A stretch of DNA of 10,672 bases, from the NCBI GenBank assembly GCA_023430845.1, contig JAEYYJ010000105.1:1-10672 (forward strand), read 5' to 3'. The notes under the pieces are model-generated. The model had not been told where the DNA came from. It did not search any database and saw only the letters and a program-made list of their open reading frames with translations. Position 1 is the first letter of the stretch, and each line of letters opens with the position of its first letter. Position numbers and translations under genes: made by a program. Shown one piece after another: positions 1-6,530 of this stretch. The stretch is from Pseudomonadota bacterium (lineage in GTDB: Bacteria; Pseudomonadota; Alphaproteobacteria; Rhizobiales; Hyphomicrobiaceae).

Positions 1-399
1 CAAATGCTGGGCCACCGCTGGAAGGTCGAGGGTGTCGTGCAGGGAGGCGCGCGGCGCGGCACCGGGCTCGGCTATCCGACGGCCAATATCGCCCTCGGGA
101 AGGGCGCGGCGCTGGCGCACGGCATCTACGCTGTTCACGTGGGTTTCGAGGGCGCGCGCTACCAAGGCGCGGCCTATCTCGGCACGCGACCGACGTTCGA
201 CGATGGCTCGCCCGTACTCGAGGTCTTTCTCTTCGACTTCGACGGCGATCTATACGGACGCCGTATCGAGGTCGAGTTCGTCGACTACATCCGGGGCGAT
301 CGCAAGTTCGACAGTCTCGAGGCGCTGAAGTCGCAGATGGACATCGACTGCGCGCGCGCGCGCGCGGTGCTGACGGCCGATGCCGGTGGGCCGGTGTGA
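1..399 (+). CDS. ribF: RibF, bifunctional riboflavin kinase/FAD synthetase, C-terminal part (5' truncated by window edge)
   Basis: This is the C-terminal riboflavin kinase domain of RibF, which phosphorylates riboflavin to FMN; the missing N-terminal half would adenylylate FMN to FAD in the cytoplasm. The frame is open from base 1, so about 132 residues are visible and the gene starts outside the window. Seen in the sequence: the domain entry LGHRWKVEGVV, the flavokinase signature GYPTAN (residues 24-29 of the visible part), GTRPTF around residue 61 and LEVFLFD, whose Glu74 matches the family's catalytic Glu. The final helix region (SLEALKSQMDIDCARARAVL) also fits E. coli RibF, and the end at TGA 397-399 is at the normal domain boundary. 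The next gene lies on the opposite strand, so this is the end of its transcription unit in this direction. I am very sure of the family. Confidence 0.95.
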   Translation, partial: QMLGHRWKVEGVVQGGARRGTGLGYPTANIALGKGAALAHGIYAVHVGFEGARYQGAAYLGTRPTFDDGSPVLEVFLFDFDGDLYGRRIEVEFVDYIRGDRKFDSLEALKSQMDIDCARARAVLTADAGGPV

Positions 400-488
400 C
401 GTAAAGCCATCAGCGCTGGCATCCATTGGTAAACACGCGACGGTGGGCCGGAACGCAAGCCGCGGGCTGTGCCGTAATGCGACGCCAT

Positions 489-1109
489 CTACCTTCCGCC
501 TTCGTAGACGCGGAACTGTCTGCGTCGATTACGCACAAGACGGGAGCGGCTGAAATCGTACTTGAAGGGGCTCGGCTCCGTCGGGATCATGCGTTCGGCG
601 ACTGCATGGGGTCGGCCATCGGGCCAGATGATTTCAATCGCCGCGATACGTCCCGGGCGGACGGATTCGCTACCGAGCCAGGGTTCGTGTGTTCGGGGGG
701 AGATCGCACCGAGAAGGCGCGTGATACGATCATCGGTGTGGATCAGCGGCAGGATGAGAACCTCGAAAAGTGCCTTGCGCCCGCTTGCCGTCGGCATCTC
801 GACGGAAAGGACGCCGACGCCGCCTTGTTCGATGATCGAGGCGAGGAACGGCTTGAGATCGGCATGTTCGCTGACTTCGAACAAGTGGCTGAAGGCGCGC
901 GCACGCAGCTCGAGCCCAAGTTTCTCGGTCACCCGCGTGCCGGCGAGACGGAAGCGTGGTTCGTCGCCATGCTCGCACTCGACGACGAACGTCTCGGGGA
1001 GGATGGCGGCGAAGCGCGCTGGCTCGATCTCGAATCGGCGCGGGGCCATGCGCCCGCCACGAATCTCGTTCCAATATTTGTAGAGGATCTGGCTTGTCGT
1101 ATTCTGCAT
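489..1109 (-). CDS. PAS_5-family PAS domain protein
   Basis: A 206-residue soluble protein with one PAS domain of the PAS_5 type (PF07310), a family found mainly in alphaproteobacteria. The signature is visible near the N terminus: LYKYWNEIRGGR at 9-20, then APRR and an acidic-hydrophobic run, and FRLAGTRVTEKLGLELR at 53-69. The PAS fold should cover about residues 8-145. The C-terminal 60 residues are basic and lack a recognisable output domain, with no kinase, GGDEF or DNA-binding motif, so it probably acts through a protein partner. The Caulobacter motility regulator MopJ belongs to the same general class of single-domain PAS_5 protein, but I do not claim orthology. The ATG start is supported by AGGGA on the minus strand (1116-1120) six bases upstream. 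It converges with ribF, leaving about 90 bp with no clear terminator. Confidence 0.85.
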   Translation of the reverse strand: MQNTTSQILYKYWNEIRGGRMAPRRFEIEPARFAAILPETFVVECEHGDEPRFRLAGTRVTEKLGLELRARAFSHLFEVSEHADLKPFLASIIEQGGVGVLSVEMPTASGRKALFEVLILPLIHTDDRITRLLGAISPRTHEPWLGSESVRPGRIAAIEIIWPDGRPHAVAERMIPTEPSPFKYDFSRSRLVRNRRRQFRVYEGGR

Positions 1110-1115
1110 TCCTAG

Positions 1116-1120
1116 TCCCT
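1116..1120 (-). promoter_or_regulatory. Ribosome binding site of the PAS_5 gene
   Basis: On the minus strand AGGGA lies six bases before the ATG at 1109. It fixes the start and argues against longer or shorter versions of the protein. Confidence 0.6.
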
Positions 1121-1370
1121 GACCGGGCGGGATCTCCCCGACTTAACCGAATCCAAGCAGCAGATGGCGCGTGCGCGCCGGCTCAAAGCAGGACACGCGC
1201 GCCAGCGAAAGCTTGGACTGGCTCCAAACAGCAGATTTCGTGCCAGTTAACGATTGTGCCAGAATGCTGTCGGACCTATCAGGTTGCCGATCAGCGCACC
1301 GCGCATTAACTGCAGGGCGTCAGCGACTGCTGAGCATCATCAGCGGCCATCATGAGCACTGGGGCAACCC

Positions 1371-2084
1371 TTGACCCGAGAACCGATCTTCAACGTGCCG
1401 GGTGCCGTCGTCTTCGTGCTGGCGCTCCTGGCCGTCGTGCACGTCGCGATGTCGTATCTCACGGATATCGACGACGAGTATCTTGTCTGGGTGCTGGCGT
1501 TCATTCCGGCGCGCTATGTCGGATTGGCTAACGAGCTGCCGGGCGGCCCGCTCGCGTCCTGGACGTCGTTCGTTACACATCAACTCGTCCACGGCGATCT
1601 CACGCACCTGTTCATCAATGCTGCGTGGCTTCTCGTGTTCGGCAGTCCGGTGGCGCGCCGCATCGGCGGGGGGCGCTTCGTCGTGTTCGCGCTCGTCTGT
1701 GGCTTTGCGGGCGCCCTTGCCTTCATGCTCGTGCGCTGGGGTGAGGCCGTGCCCATGGTAGGCGCTTCAGGCGCCATCTCGGGGTTGATGGCGGCCGGTT
1801 TCCGCCTGCTCCTGCCGACGATCGACAATGGCGATTATCACGAGATGCGCGAGGCGCCGCGCGCGGTGCGTCTTGCCACGCTCGGCGAGTGCTTCCGCAG
1901 CCGTCGCCTGATGTTCGCAATCCTCGCCTTCATCATAGTGAACTTCATAATTGCGTTCGGGATGCCCTTCGCCAACCCGGAGATGGCTGGAATCGCGTGG
2001 GAGGCCCATCTTGGCGGTTTTGCGGCAGGCCTGCTCCTGCTCGGCGCTTTCGATCAGCGCGAGCCCGTGGACGCAATATACTGA
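1371..2084 (+). CDS. Rhomboid-family intramembrane serine protease
   Basis: A 237-residue polytopic membrane protein of the rhomboid family, which cleaves transmembrane segments of substrate proteins within the inner membrane. The catalytic dyad is visible: GASGAISG places Ser133 in the fourth membrane helix, and WEAHLGG places His213 in the last one. The loop-1/TM2 signature, H74-G-D-L-T-H79-L-F-I-N83 followed by FGSPV, is also intact. I count six hydrophobic segments, near 10-28, 76-92, 102-120, 127-147, 180-198 and 206-226. A hydrophilic insert of about 35 residues (148-180) separates TM4 from TM5. The start is a TTG, because the frame has a stop at 1353 and no upstream ATG; the N terminus REPIFNVPG fits alphaproteobacterial relatives, and the first internal ATG at 1449 would cut into TM1. 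Upstream CTG 1359 is the only alternative. No substrate can be named. Confidence 0.93.
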   Translation: MTREPIFNVPGAVVFVLALLAVVHVAMSYLTDIDDEYLVWVLAFIPARYVGLANELPGGPLASWTSFVTHQLVHGDLTHLFINAAWLLVFGSPVARRIGGGRFVVFALVCGFAGALAFMLVRWGEAVPMVGASGAISGLMAAGFRLLLPTIDNGDYHEMREAPRAVRLATLGECFRSRRLMFAILAFIIVNFIIAFGMPFANPEMAGIAWEAHLGGFAAGLLLLGAFDQREPVDAIY

Positions 2085-2162
2085 CGCGCAAGTGTTTGCG
2101 TCTGATGTGCCTGCCGACCCGCTTCCCAACATTAAATTTCCGGGAAGGCCCTCTGCTGGTCT

Positions 2163-2188
2163 TGTCGGGAGGCTCAGTGCACCCGACA
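2163..2188 (+). promoter_or_regulatory. Hairpin in the leader of the DUF2076 gene
   Basis: TGTCGGG (2163-2169) can pair with CCCGACA (2182-2188) around a 12-base loop, 40 bases before the ATG of the DUF2076 gene. No T-run follows, so it is not an intrinsic terminator for the rhomboid gene. It may be a leader or mRNA-stability element, or chance. Confidence 0.25.
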
Positions 2189-2228
2189 TGACGTGCTCGT
2201 CATCGACGAAGGGAGAAAAGAATCTCAG

Positions 2229-2951
2229 ATGGCACTGAACCCCGAAGAGCGCAACGCAATCAACGATCTGTTCGCGCGCGTGCAGGCCAACGGCCCCGCG
2301 GACAAGGATGCGGAAGCCGAGGCGCTGATCAACCAGCTCATGCGCCGTACGCCGGATAGCGCGTACATTCTCGTGCAGACGATTCTCGTTCAGGAAGCGC
2401 ACATCGCAGATCAGGAAGATCGCATTCGTGAACTCGAGGCACAGCTTGCAGCCAATAGCCGTCCGGCAGCGGGTGGCGGCTTCCTCGGTGGTGCCAGGCG
2501 CAGTGCCGCCCCGCGCGACGACTACGCCGACGACCGCAGGAGCGGCATTCCCCCGATTGGTTCGCGCAGCGGTCCGAGCTCCTATGAAGCAGCGCCGCAG
2601 CCGGCATGGCGTGGCGGGCGCGATGAACCGGCGAGCGCACGCTCCGGTATGCCTCCGCAGCAGCAGCCCCCGCAACAGGGTGGCGGCGGTGGCGGCTTCT
2701 TCCGGACGGCGGCGGCCATGGCGGCCGGTGTAGCTGGCGGCACGCTTCTCGCGAACAGCCTTGGTGGCATGTTCGGCGGCAGCAAGCCCGGCGAAGCGCA
2801 GGCAGGTCAGAGCGACAACGCGTCTCAAGATAGCGGCCACCAGAATGCTGCCGACAATGATCCCGGCAACTACGACTCCAACTATCACGATGCCGGCGAC
2901 GATCACGGCGATGGTGACTGGGGTGGTGGGTTCGACGATATCGATATCTAA
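2229..2951 (+). CDS. DUF2076 family protein
   Basis: A 240-residue protein of the DUF2076 family (PF09849), whose function is unknown. The conserved N-terminal block is clear: NPEERNAINDLFARV (4-18), DAEAEALINQL (28-38), and a helix, YILVQTILVQEAHIADQEDR (46-65), that continues as a likely short coiled coil to about residue 74. The middle is Gly/Pro/Arg/Gln-rich and likely disordered. A second conserved block, GGGFFRTAAAMAAGVAGGTLLANSLGGMFGG, follows at about 153-185 and could be a glycine-zipper or membrane-associating segment. The tail is Asp/Gly/Asn-rich and ends in DDIDI. The family is sometimes labelled as a periplasmic sensor, but I see no N-terminal signal peptide here. I prefer ATG 2229 over the in-frame start at 2193 because family members begin with this PEER motif and a GGGAG (2211-2215) lies upstream. 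Confidence 0.85.
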   Translation: MALNPEERNAINDLFARVQANGPADKDAEAEALINQLMRRTPDSAYILVQTILVQEAHIADQEDRIRELEAQLAANSRPAAGGGFLGGARRSAAPRDDYADDRRSGIPPIGSRSGPSSYEAAPQPAWRGGRDEPASARSGMPPQQQPPQQGGGGGGFFRTAAAMAAGVAGGTLLANSLGGMFGGSKPGEAQAGQSDNASQDSGHQNAADNDPGNYDSNYHDAGDDHGDGDWGGGFDDIDI

Positions 2952-2971
2952 GATGCCGACATGAATACGAT

Positions 2972-3000
2972 CGCCCCAGAGTTGACCTCTGGGGCGTTTT
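2972..3000 (+). terminator. Intrinsic terminator after the DUF2076 gene
   Basis: A perfect 10-bp stem, CGCCCCAGAG (2972-2981) with CTCTGGGGCG (2987-2996), closes on a 5-base loop and is followed by TTTT. It sits 20 bases after the stop codon. There is no T-run on the other side, so it serves the plus strand only and not the converging minus-strand gene. Confidence 0.92.
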
Positions 3001-3033
3001 GCGTTGTCGCCACTGATGACGAGCGCGCGTGCG

Positions 3034-3369
3034 TCAGGTGATGACAGGCAGGCCTCGTGCAGCCCGTGCGATGGTGCAGGCGTCATCGCCCGGAAGGCAC
3101 TCGCGGCATACGATCGGACGCACGGCGTAGATCGTGCAGGTCGTGGCGACGCCGATCTTCCCGCAGAGAGCCGCGCAGCGATCGCCGTCGCAGCGCATAC
3201 CTGAACCGTCGGCTGCGATCAGAGCTTCGGGAATGCGGGCGATCTCGGCGTCGCTCTCCAGCGTGAAGCGCGGCCATTCGCTCGCGTGGGCGCAGCAGAC
3301 GCCGCACGTCCGGCAGGGTTCGCCGTCCGCTGTTTGCGCGCCTGCGCGCTGATGGAGGGGCTCAGCCAT
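3034..3369 (-). CDS. YkgJ-family cysteine cluster protein
   Basis: A small protein of 111 residues with the Cys-cluster pattern of the YkgJ/CxxCxxCC family (PF03692), thought to bind a metal ion, zinc or an Fe-S cluster, with no established biochemical role. The N-terminal cluster is C19-x2-C22-x2-C25-C26. Further cysteines lie at 60, 65, 69 and 78, and the typical C-terminal motif, YAVRPIVCREC, gives C88 and C91, with C98 after it. Eleven cysteines in 111 residues argues strongly for metal binding. No signal peptide or membrane segment is present. It is divergent from the response regulator downstream and converges with the DUF2076 gene. The ribosome binding site is weak: AAAGG lies about 15 bases upstream on the minus strand. 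Confidence 0.87.
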   Translation of the reverse strand: MAEPLHQRAGAQTADGEPCRTCGVCCAHASEWPRFTLESDAEIARIPEALIAADGSGMRCDGDRCAALCGKIGVATTCTIYAVRPIVCRECLPGDDACTIARAARGLPVIT

Positions 3370-3493
3370 GTATTGCTGTGGTCGACCTTTCTTTCGATCC
3401 CATTTCGTAACTCTTCCTCAGGAATTTTTTAACAGTTGTTTTGCACACTCCCGGGGCGTCCGACGGGATGTGCCATTTCCGTGATTGCAGCCA

Positions 3494-3512
3494 AGCGCCT
3501 GAAAGTGGCGCT
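3494..3512 (+). promoter_or_regulatory. Hairpin just upstream of the response regulator start
   Basis: AGCGCC (3494-3499) pairs with GGCGCT (3507-3512) around a 7-base loop, 17 bases before the ATG at 3530. CCAA (3491-3494) and TTGG (3517-3520) could extend the structure with a bulge. No Shine-Dalgarno sequence is visible between this hairpin and the start. Confidence 0.35.
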
Positions 3513-3529
3513 CCAATTGGGCCGTGTGC

Positions 3530-3895
3530 ATGAAACAGTGTCTCATCGTCGAGGACTCCGAGGTCATTCGCAAGGTTGCGAACCGCATCATGACCAACCT
3601 CAATTTCGAGGTTGTCGAGGCGGAGAATGGCCAGCAGGCGCTCGATATCTGCGATTCCGGGATGCCCGAAATGATCCTGCTCGACTGGCATATGCCGGTC
3701 ATGGGGGGCATGGAGTTCCTGCAGTCGTTCCGCCCTCTCAACAAGAAGAAGAGGCCCTTTATTCTCTATTGCGCCACCGAACACGACAAGATCGAGATTT
3801 CGCGCGCGATCACCGCCGGTGCCAACGACTATGTGCTCAAGCCCTACGATCGCGAGTCGCTCTACGCGCGCATTTCGGAAGCCGGGTTGAGTTAG
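3530..3895 (+). CDS. Single-domain response regulator (CheY-like receiver)
   Basis: A stand-alone receiver domain of 121 residues, a phosphoryl-accepting signalling protein with no output domain. With the ATG at 3530, the acidic pair is Glu8-Asp9, the phosphoacceptor is Asp52 (ILLDWHMPVMGG), the switch Thr is at 83 (CATE) and the conserved Lys is at 104 (YVLKPYD). All of these are present, so it should be phosphorylated. The form MKxCLIVEDSxVIRKVxxRI and the DWxMPVM box match a group of orphan receivers common in alphaproteobacteria. I recognise no established name. An in-frame GTG at 3524 would add only two residues; I prefer the ATG because family members start MK-x-CL. No histidine kinase lies nearby, so its partner is unknown. 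Its stop codon overlaps the stop of the convergent ureohydrolase gene. Confidence 0.93.
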   Translation: MKQCLIVEDSEVIRKVANRIMTNLNFEVVEAENGQQALDICDSGMPEMILLDWHMPVMGGMEFLQSFRPLNKKKRPFILYCATEHDKIEISRAITAGANDYVLKPYDRESLYARISEAGLS

Positions 3896-4935
3896 CGCTG
3901 CGCCGACTTTCTGAGAGCGACCAGACACAAGAGCTCGAACAGCATCTGCGCGCCGATCTGCGCGGTCGTCGTATTGGCGTCATACTGTGGCGCGACCTCG
4001 ACCACGTCTCCGCCGACAATGTCGATGCCGGCCAGGCCGCGCAGGATGGCCAGCGCCTCGCGCGGCATGAGCCCGCCCACTTCCGGCGTACCGGTGCCGG
4101 GCGCAAAGGCCGGATCCAGGCTGTCGACATCGAAGCTTACGTAGGTCGGCCCATCGCCGACGATCTCGCGTGCCTTCGCGACCACCGCCGCGAGGCCCAT
4201 CTCGCCAACTTCCTCCGCGTGAATGACGGTCATGCCGCTCTCGAAGGAGAACTCCCAGAGATACTCCGCACCGCCACGGATGCCGATCTGGATGACGCGC
4301 GCAGGATCGAGCACGCCTTCGAGCACGGCGAGACGAAAGGGGCCGCCGTGGTGAAACTTGGCGCCCTCGTATTCGCCGGCCGTATCGCAGTGCGCATCGA
4401 TATGCACCATGCCGAGCGGTCGCTCGCGGCCGAGCGCCTTCAGGATCGGCAGCGTGATTGAGTGATCGCCGCCGACGGATAGCGGGATGATACCCGCGCG
4501 CGCGACCTCCAGATAAAAGGCTTCGATGTCGGCGTGGCATTCATCGAGGCTGAAGCGGCTCCTCATCGGCACGTCGCCGACATCTGCGACCGCGAGATTG
4601 CCCATGGGCGCGACGCGCAACACATGCTCGTAGGGCCCGATCCGCTCGACACTACGCACGGCGCGGGGGCCGAGGCGTGCGCCTGCGCGGTTCGTCACGC
4701 CGAGATCCATGGGCACACCGATGAGCGCGACGTCGAGGCCGGCATAGCCCGTCGTCGCCGCGTCCTGCACGAAGCGTGCGCCGAGCAGGGTCGCCGGATC
4801 GGCGAACGGCCATTTACGGCGGTCGGGTGCGGCGAAGACGCTTGCCGCGACGGCGGCAAAGGCCGGATCGTGGATATCGCCGCCCTTCGCGCCGGCGTAT
4901 CGGGCGCGCAGCGCAGCCAGCTTGTCCTTGTCCAT
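3892..4935 (-). CDS. speB: Agmatinase/arginase-family ureohydrolase
   Basis: A 347-residue ureohydrolase of the agmatinase type, a binuclear-metal enzyme that releases urea from a guanidino compound. All six metal ligands are visible: His158 in GGDHS, Asp180/His182/Asp184 in HIDAHCD, and Asp269/Asp271 in SFDVDSLDPAFAPGTGTPE. KFHHGGPFRLAVLEG (193-207) is the substrate-side loop. Agmatinase would give putrescine, but related proteobacterial enzymes act on guanidinobutyrate, guanidinopropionate or guanidine, and sequence alone does not settle which. The symbol speB is therefore a family label only. The N terminus is about 40 residues longer than in E. coli agmatinase (DIHDPAFAAVAASVF and onward), as in related alphaproteobacterial proteins. 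The start is supported by GGAG nine bases upstream. The gene is divergent from metY and has no polyamine or guanidine genes beside it here. Confidence 0.88.
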   Translation of the reverse strand: MDKDKLAALRARYAGAKGGDIHDPAFAAVAASVFAAPDRRKWPFADPATLLGARFVQDAATTGYAGLDVALIGVPMDLGVTNRAGARLGPRAVRSVERIGPYEHVLRVAPMGNLAVADVGDVPMRSRFSLDECHADIEAFYLEVARAGIIPLSVGGDHSITLPILKALGRERPLGMVHIDAHCDTAGEYEGAKFHHGGPFRLAVLEGVLDPARVIQIGIRGGAEYLWEFSFESGMTVIHAEEVGEMGLAAVVAKAREIVGDGPTYVSFDVDSLDPAFAPGTGTPEVGGLMPREALAILRGLAGIDIVGGDVVEVAPQYDANTTTAQIGAQMLFELLCLVALRKSAQR

Positions 4936-4944
4936 GCCTCATGT

Positions 4945-4948
4945 CTCC
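4945..4948 (-). promoter_or_regulatory. Ribosome binding site of the ureohydrolase gene
   Basis: GGAG on the minus strand, nine bases before the ATG at 4935. It supports the long N terminus. Confidence 0.6.
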
Positions 4949-4959
4949 GTCGGCCTGCA

Positions 4960-4976
4960 GCTATGGTGAGCATAGC
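4960..4976 (-). promoter_or_regulatory. Small hairpin in the ureohydrolase leader
   Basis: On either strand GCTATG (4960-4965) pairs with CATAGC (4971-4976) around five bases. It lies about 25 bases before the start codon in the divergent speB/metY region. It could be an operator half-site or leader hairpin; no regulator can be named. Confidence 0.25.
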
Positions 4977-5035
4977 CGAGCCATGGCGCGCGACCAACGG
5001 CGCCCCGGCCCTGCCTTAGAATGCAGGTTGAAATG

Positions 5036-5105
5036 CTTGGCACGACTTCGCCATTGACGTCATGATGGCCCATCGGATTGAAGTGTGGCGAAAGATCATG
5101 CCAAG
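5036..5105 (+). promoter_or_regulatory. Structured leader of metY that reaches the ribosome binding site
   Basis: CTTGGCA (5036-5042) is fully complementary to TGCCAAG (5099-5105). Nested inside, TTCGCCA (5047-5053) is fully complementary to TGGCGAA (5086-5092). The two 7-bp stems are separated by an internal loop of 4 and 6 bases. The apical part (5054-5085) contains the palindrome TGACGTCA and a small GATG/CATC hairpin. The last pairs include the first bases of the AAGGGAG ribosome binding site, so the closed form could hide it. In alphaproteobacteria metY and related genes are often under SAM-II riboswitches, but I do not find the SAM-II pseudoknot sequences. I therefore call this an unassigned candidate regulatory RNA; a DNA operator is the alternative. 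Confidence 0.45.
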
Positions 5106-5109
5106 GGAG
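5105..5109 (+). promoter_or_regulatory. metY: Ribosome binding site of metY
   Basis: GGGAG lies eight bases before the ATG at 5118. It selects this start over the in-frame GTG at 5085, which falls inside the 3' arm of the leader stem. Confidence 0.75.
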
Positions 5110-5117
5110 ATGCGCTC

Positions 5118-6413
5118 ATGACGGACCAGACCAAGAGCCCGAGCTTTGCGACGCTTGCCGTTCATGCCGGGGCGACGCCCGACCCCTCGACGGGTGCCCG
5201 CGCGACCCCGATCTACCAGACGACGTCGTTCGTCTTCAATGATGCCGAGCATGCGGCTGCACTCTTCGGCCTGCAGGCCTTCGGCAACATCTACACGCGC
5301 ATCATGAATCCGACACAAGCCGTGCTCGAGCAGCGCGTCGCTGCACTCGAGGGTGGTACTGCCGCGCTCGCCGTTGCTTCAGGACACGCGGCGCAGTTTC
5401 TCGCATTCCATACACTGCTCGAGTCCGGTGACGAGTTCGTTGCCGGGCGCCAGCTCTATGGTGGCTCGATCAATCAGTTCAATCACTCGTTCAAGAAGTT
5501 CAACTGGAATGTGGTGTGGGCCGACTCGACGAACCCCGAGAGCTTCGAGAAGGCGATCACACCCAAGACCAAGGCGCTGTTCGTCGAGAGCATCGCCAAT
5601 CCCGGCGGTGTCATCATCGATCTGCCCGCGATCGGCGCCATCGCGAAAAGGCACGCGATACCGCTCATCGTCGACAACACGCTCGCGACACCCTATCTCA
5701 TCCGGCCCAAGGAACACGGCGCCGATATCGTCATCCACTCCGCGACGAAATTCCTCGGCGGTCACGGCAATTCGATCGGTGGGATCATTGTCGACAGCGG
5801 AACATTCGATTGGCTGAAGGCTGGCGATCGCTATCCGACGCTGACGGCGCCGAACGCCAGCTACAATGGCATGGTGCTGGGCGAGACCTTTGGCAATTTT
5901 GCTTTCGCGATCGCTGCGCGCGTCATGGGATTGCGCGACATTGGCCCGGCCATCTCGCCGTTCAATGCCTTCCTGATCAACACCGGCATTGAGACATTGC
6001 CGCTGCGTATGCGTCAGCACTGCGCCAATGCGCAGGCCGTGGCCGAACACTTGTCGCGCCACCCGAAAGTGGCCTGGGTCAACTATTCCGGCCTTCCCGA
6101 GAATGCCTATCATGCCCTGCAGAAGAAGCTCTCGCCCAACGGCGGCGGTGCCGTGTTCACCTTCGGGCTCAAGGGCGGTTACGATGCGGGCGTGAAGTTC
6201 GTCGCGGGCCTGGAGCTCTTCTCGCATCTGGCGAACATGGGCGATGTGCGCAGCCTCGTCATTCATCCGGCTTCGACGACGCACAGCCAGCTCACGCCGG
6301 AGCAGCGCGCAGCGGCGGGTGCCGGTGACGATGTGGTGCGTCTTTCGGTCGGCATCGAGGACAAGGCCGATATCATCGCCGATATCGAGAAAGCGTTGGC
6401 GGCGGTGGGCTAG
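5118..6413 (+). CDS. metY: O-acetylhomoserine sulfhydrylase (PLP-dependent)
   Basis: A 431-residue member of the Cys/Met metabolism PLP enzyme family, of the long O-acetylhomoserine aminocarboxypropyltransferase type, which makes homocysteine from O-acetylhomoserine and sulfide in methionine biosynthesis. Seen in the sequence: the N-terminal ATLAVHAGATPDPSTGA block, IYTRIMNPT (58-66) whose Tyr59 and Arg61 contact the cofactor phosphate of the neighbouring subunit, ASGHAAQ (87-93), VDNTLATP with Asp186, and HSATKFLGGHG with the PLP Lys211. The large insert AGDRYPTLTAPNASYNGM after the Lys and the total length separate it from cystathionine gamma-synthase and MetZ, which are about 390-400 residues. 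The C-terminal LVIHPASTTHSQLT block is intact. It appears to be monocistronic, divergent from the ureohydrolase and preceded by a structured leader. Some databases use metZ or cysD for such proteins. Confidence 0.93.
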   Translation: MTDQTKSPSFATLAVHAGATPDPSTGARATPIYQTTSFVFNDAEHAAALFGLQAFGNIYTRIMNPTQAVLEQRVAALEGGTAALAVASGHAAQFLAFHTLLESGDEFVAGRQLYGGSINQFNHSFKKFNWNVVWADSTNPESFEKAITPKTKALFVESIANPGGVIIDLPAIGAIAKRHAIPLIVDNTLATPYLIRPKEHGADIVIHSATKFLGGHGNSIGGIIVDSGTFDWLKAGDRYPTLTAPNASYNGMVLGETFGNFAFAIAARVMGLRDIGPAISPFNAFLINTGIETLPLRMRQHCANAQAVAEHLSRHPKVAWVNYSGLPENAYHALQKKLSPNGGGAVFTFGLKGGYDAGVKFVAGLELFSHLANMGDVRSLVIHPASTTHSQLTPEQRAAAGAGDDVVRLSVGIEDKADIIADIEKALAAVG

Positions 6414-6530
6414 AACCACGCACCATTGTGAGCATAAGCTTGCGCGCCCGTCACGAATCACTCAGCGTTCACGGCTCGTTGGCGGGCATGATGCCATCCA
6501 GCTTCGAGTCTATGGAGTTCCATGCGCTAG

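Noticed and set aside
426..1115. Plus-strand open frame of 229 codons
   Set aside because: It is antisense to the PAS_5 gene, which has a family signature and a good ribosome binding site; the plus-strand translation has neither.
1767..3086. Minus-strand open frame of 439 codons
   Set aside because: It lies antisense to the DUF2076 gene and the end of the rhomboid gene, both recognised families. Its translation is a low-complexity mix rich in Ile/Val/Ala/Arg with no family resemblance, as expected for the complement of GC-rich coding sequence.
3427..3441. CtrA-like box upstream of the response regulator
   Set aside because: TTAA is followed by seven bases and then TTTG instead of TTAA, so only one half-site is present; too weak to report.
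3436..4461. Plus-strand open frame of 341 codons
   Set aside because: It overlaps the response regulator out of frame and is antisense to the ureohydrolase; both real genes show complete active-site residues.
4936..5117. SAM-II or another known SAM/SAH riboswitch before metY
   Set aside because: I looked for the conserved SAM-II pseudoknot segments (such as the GCTAAA-AGGG end) and for SAM/SAH riboswitch sequences and did not find them; a pairing leader is present but unassigned.
5379..6461. Minus-strand open frame of 360 codons
   Set aside because: It is antisense to metY, whose motifs are all in frame on the plus strand; no recognisable domain.
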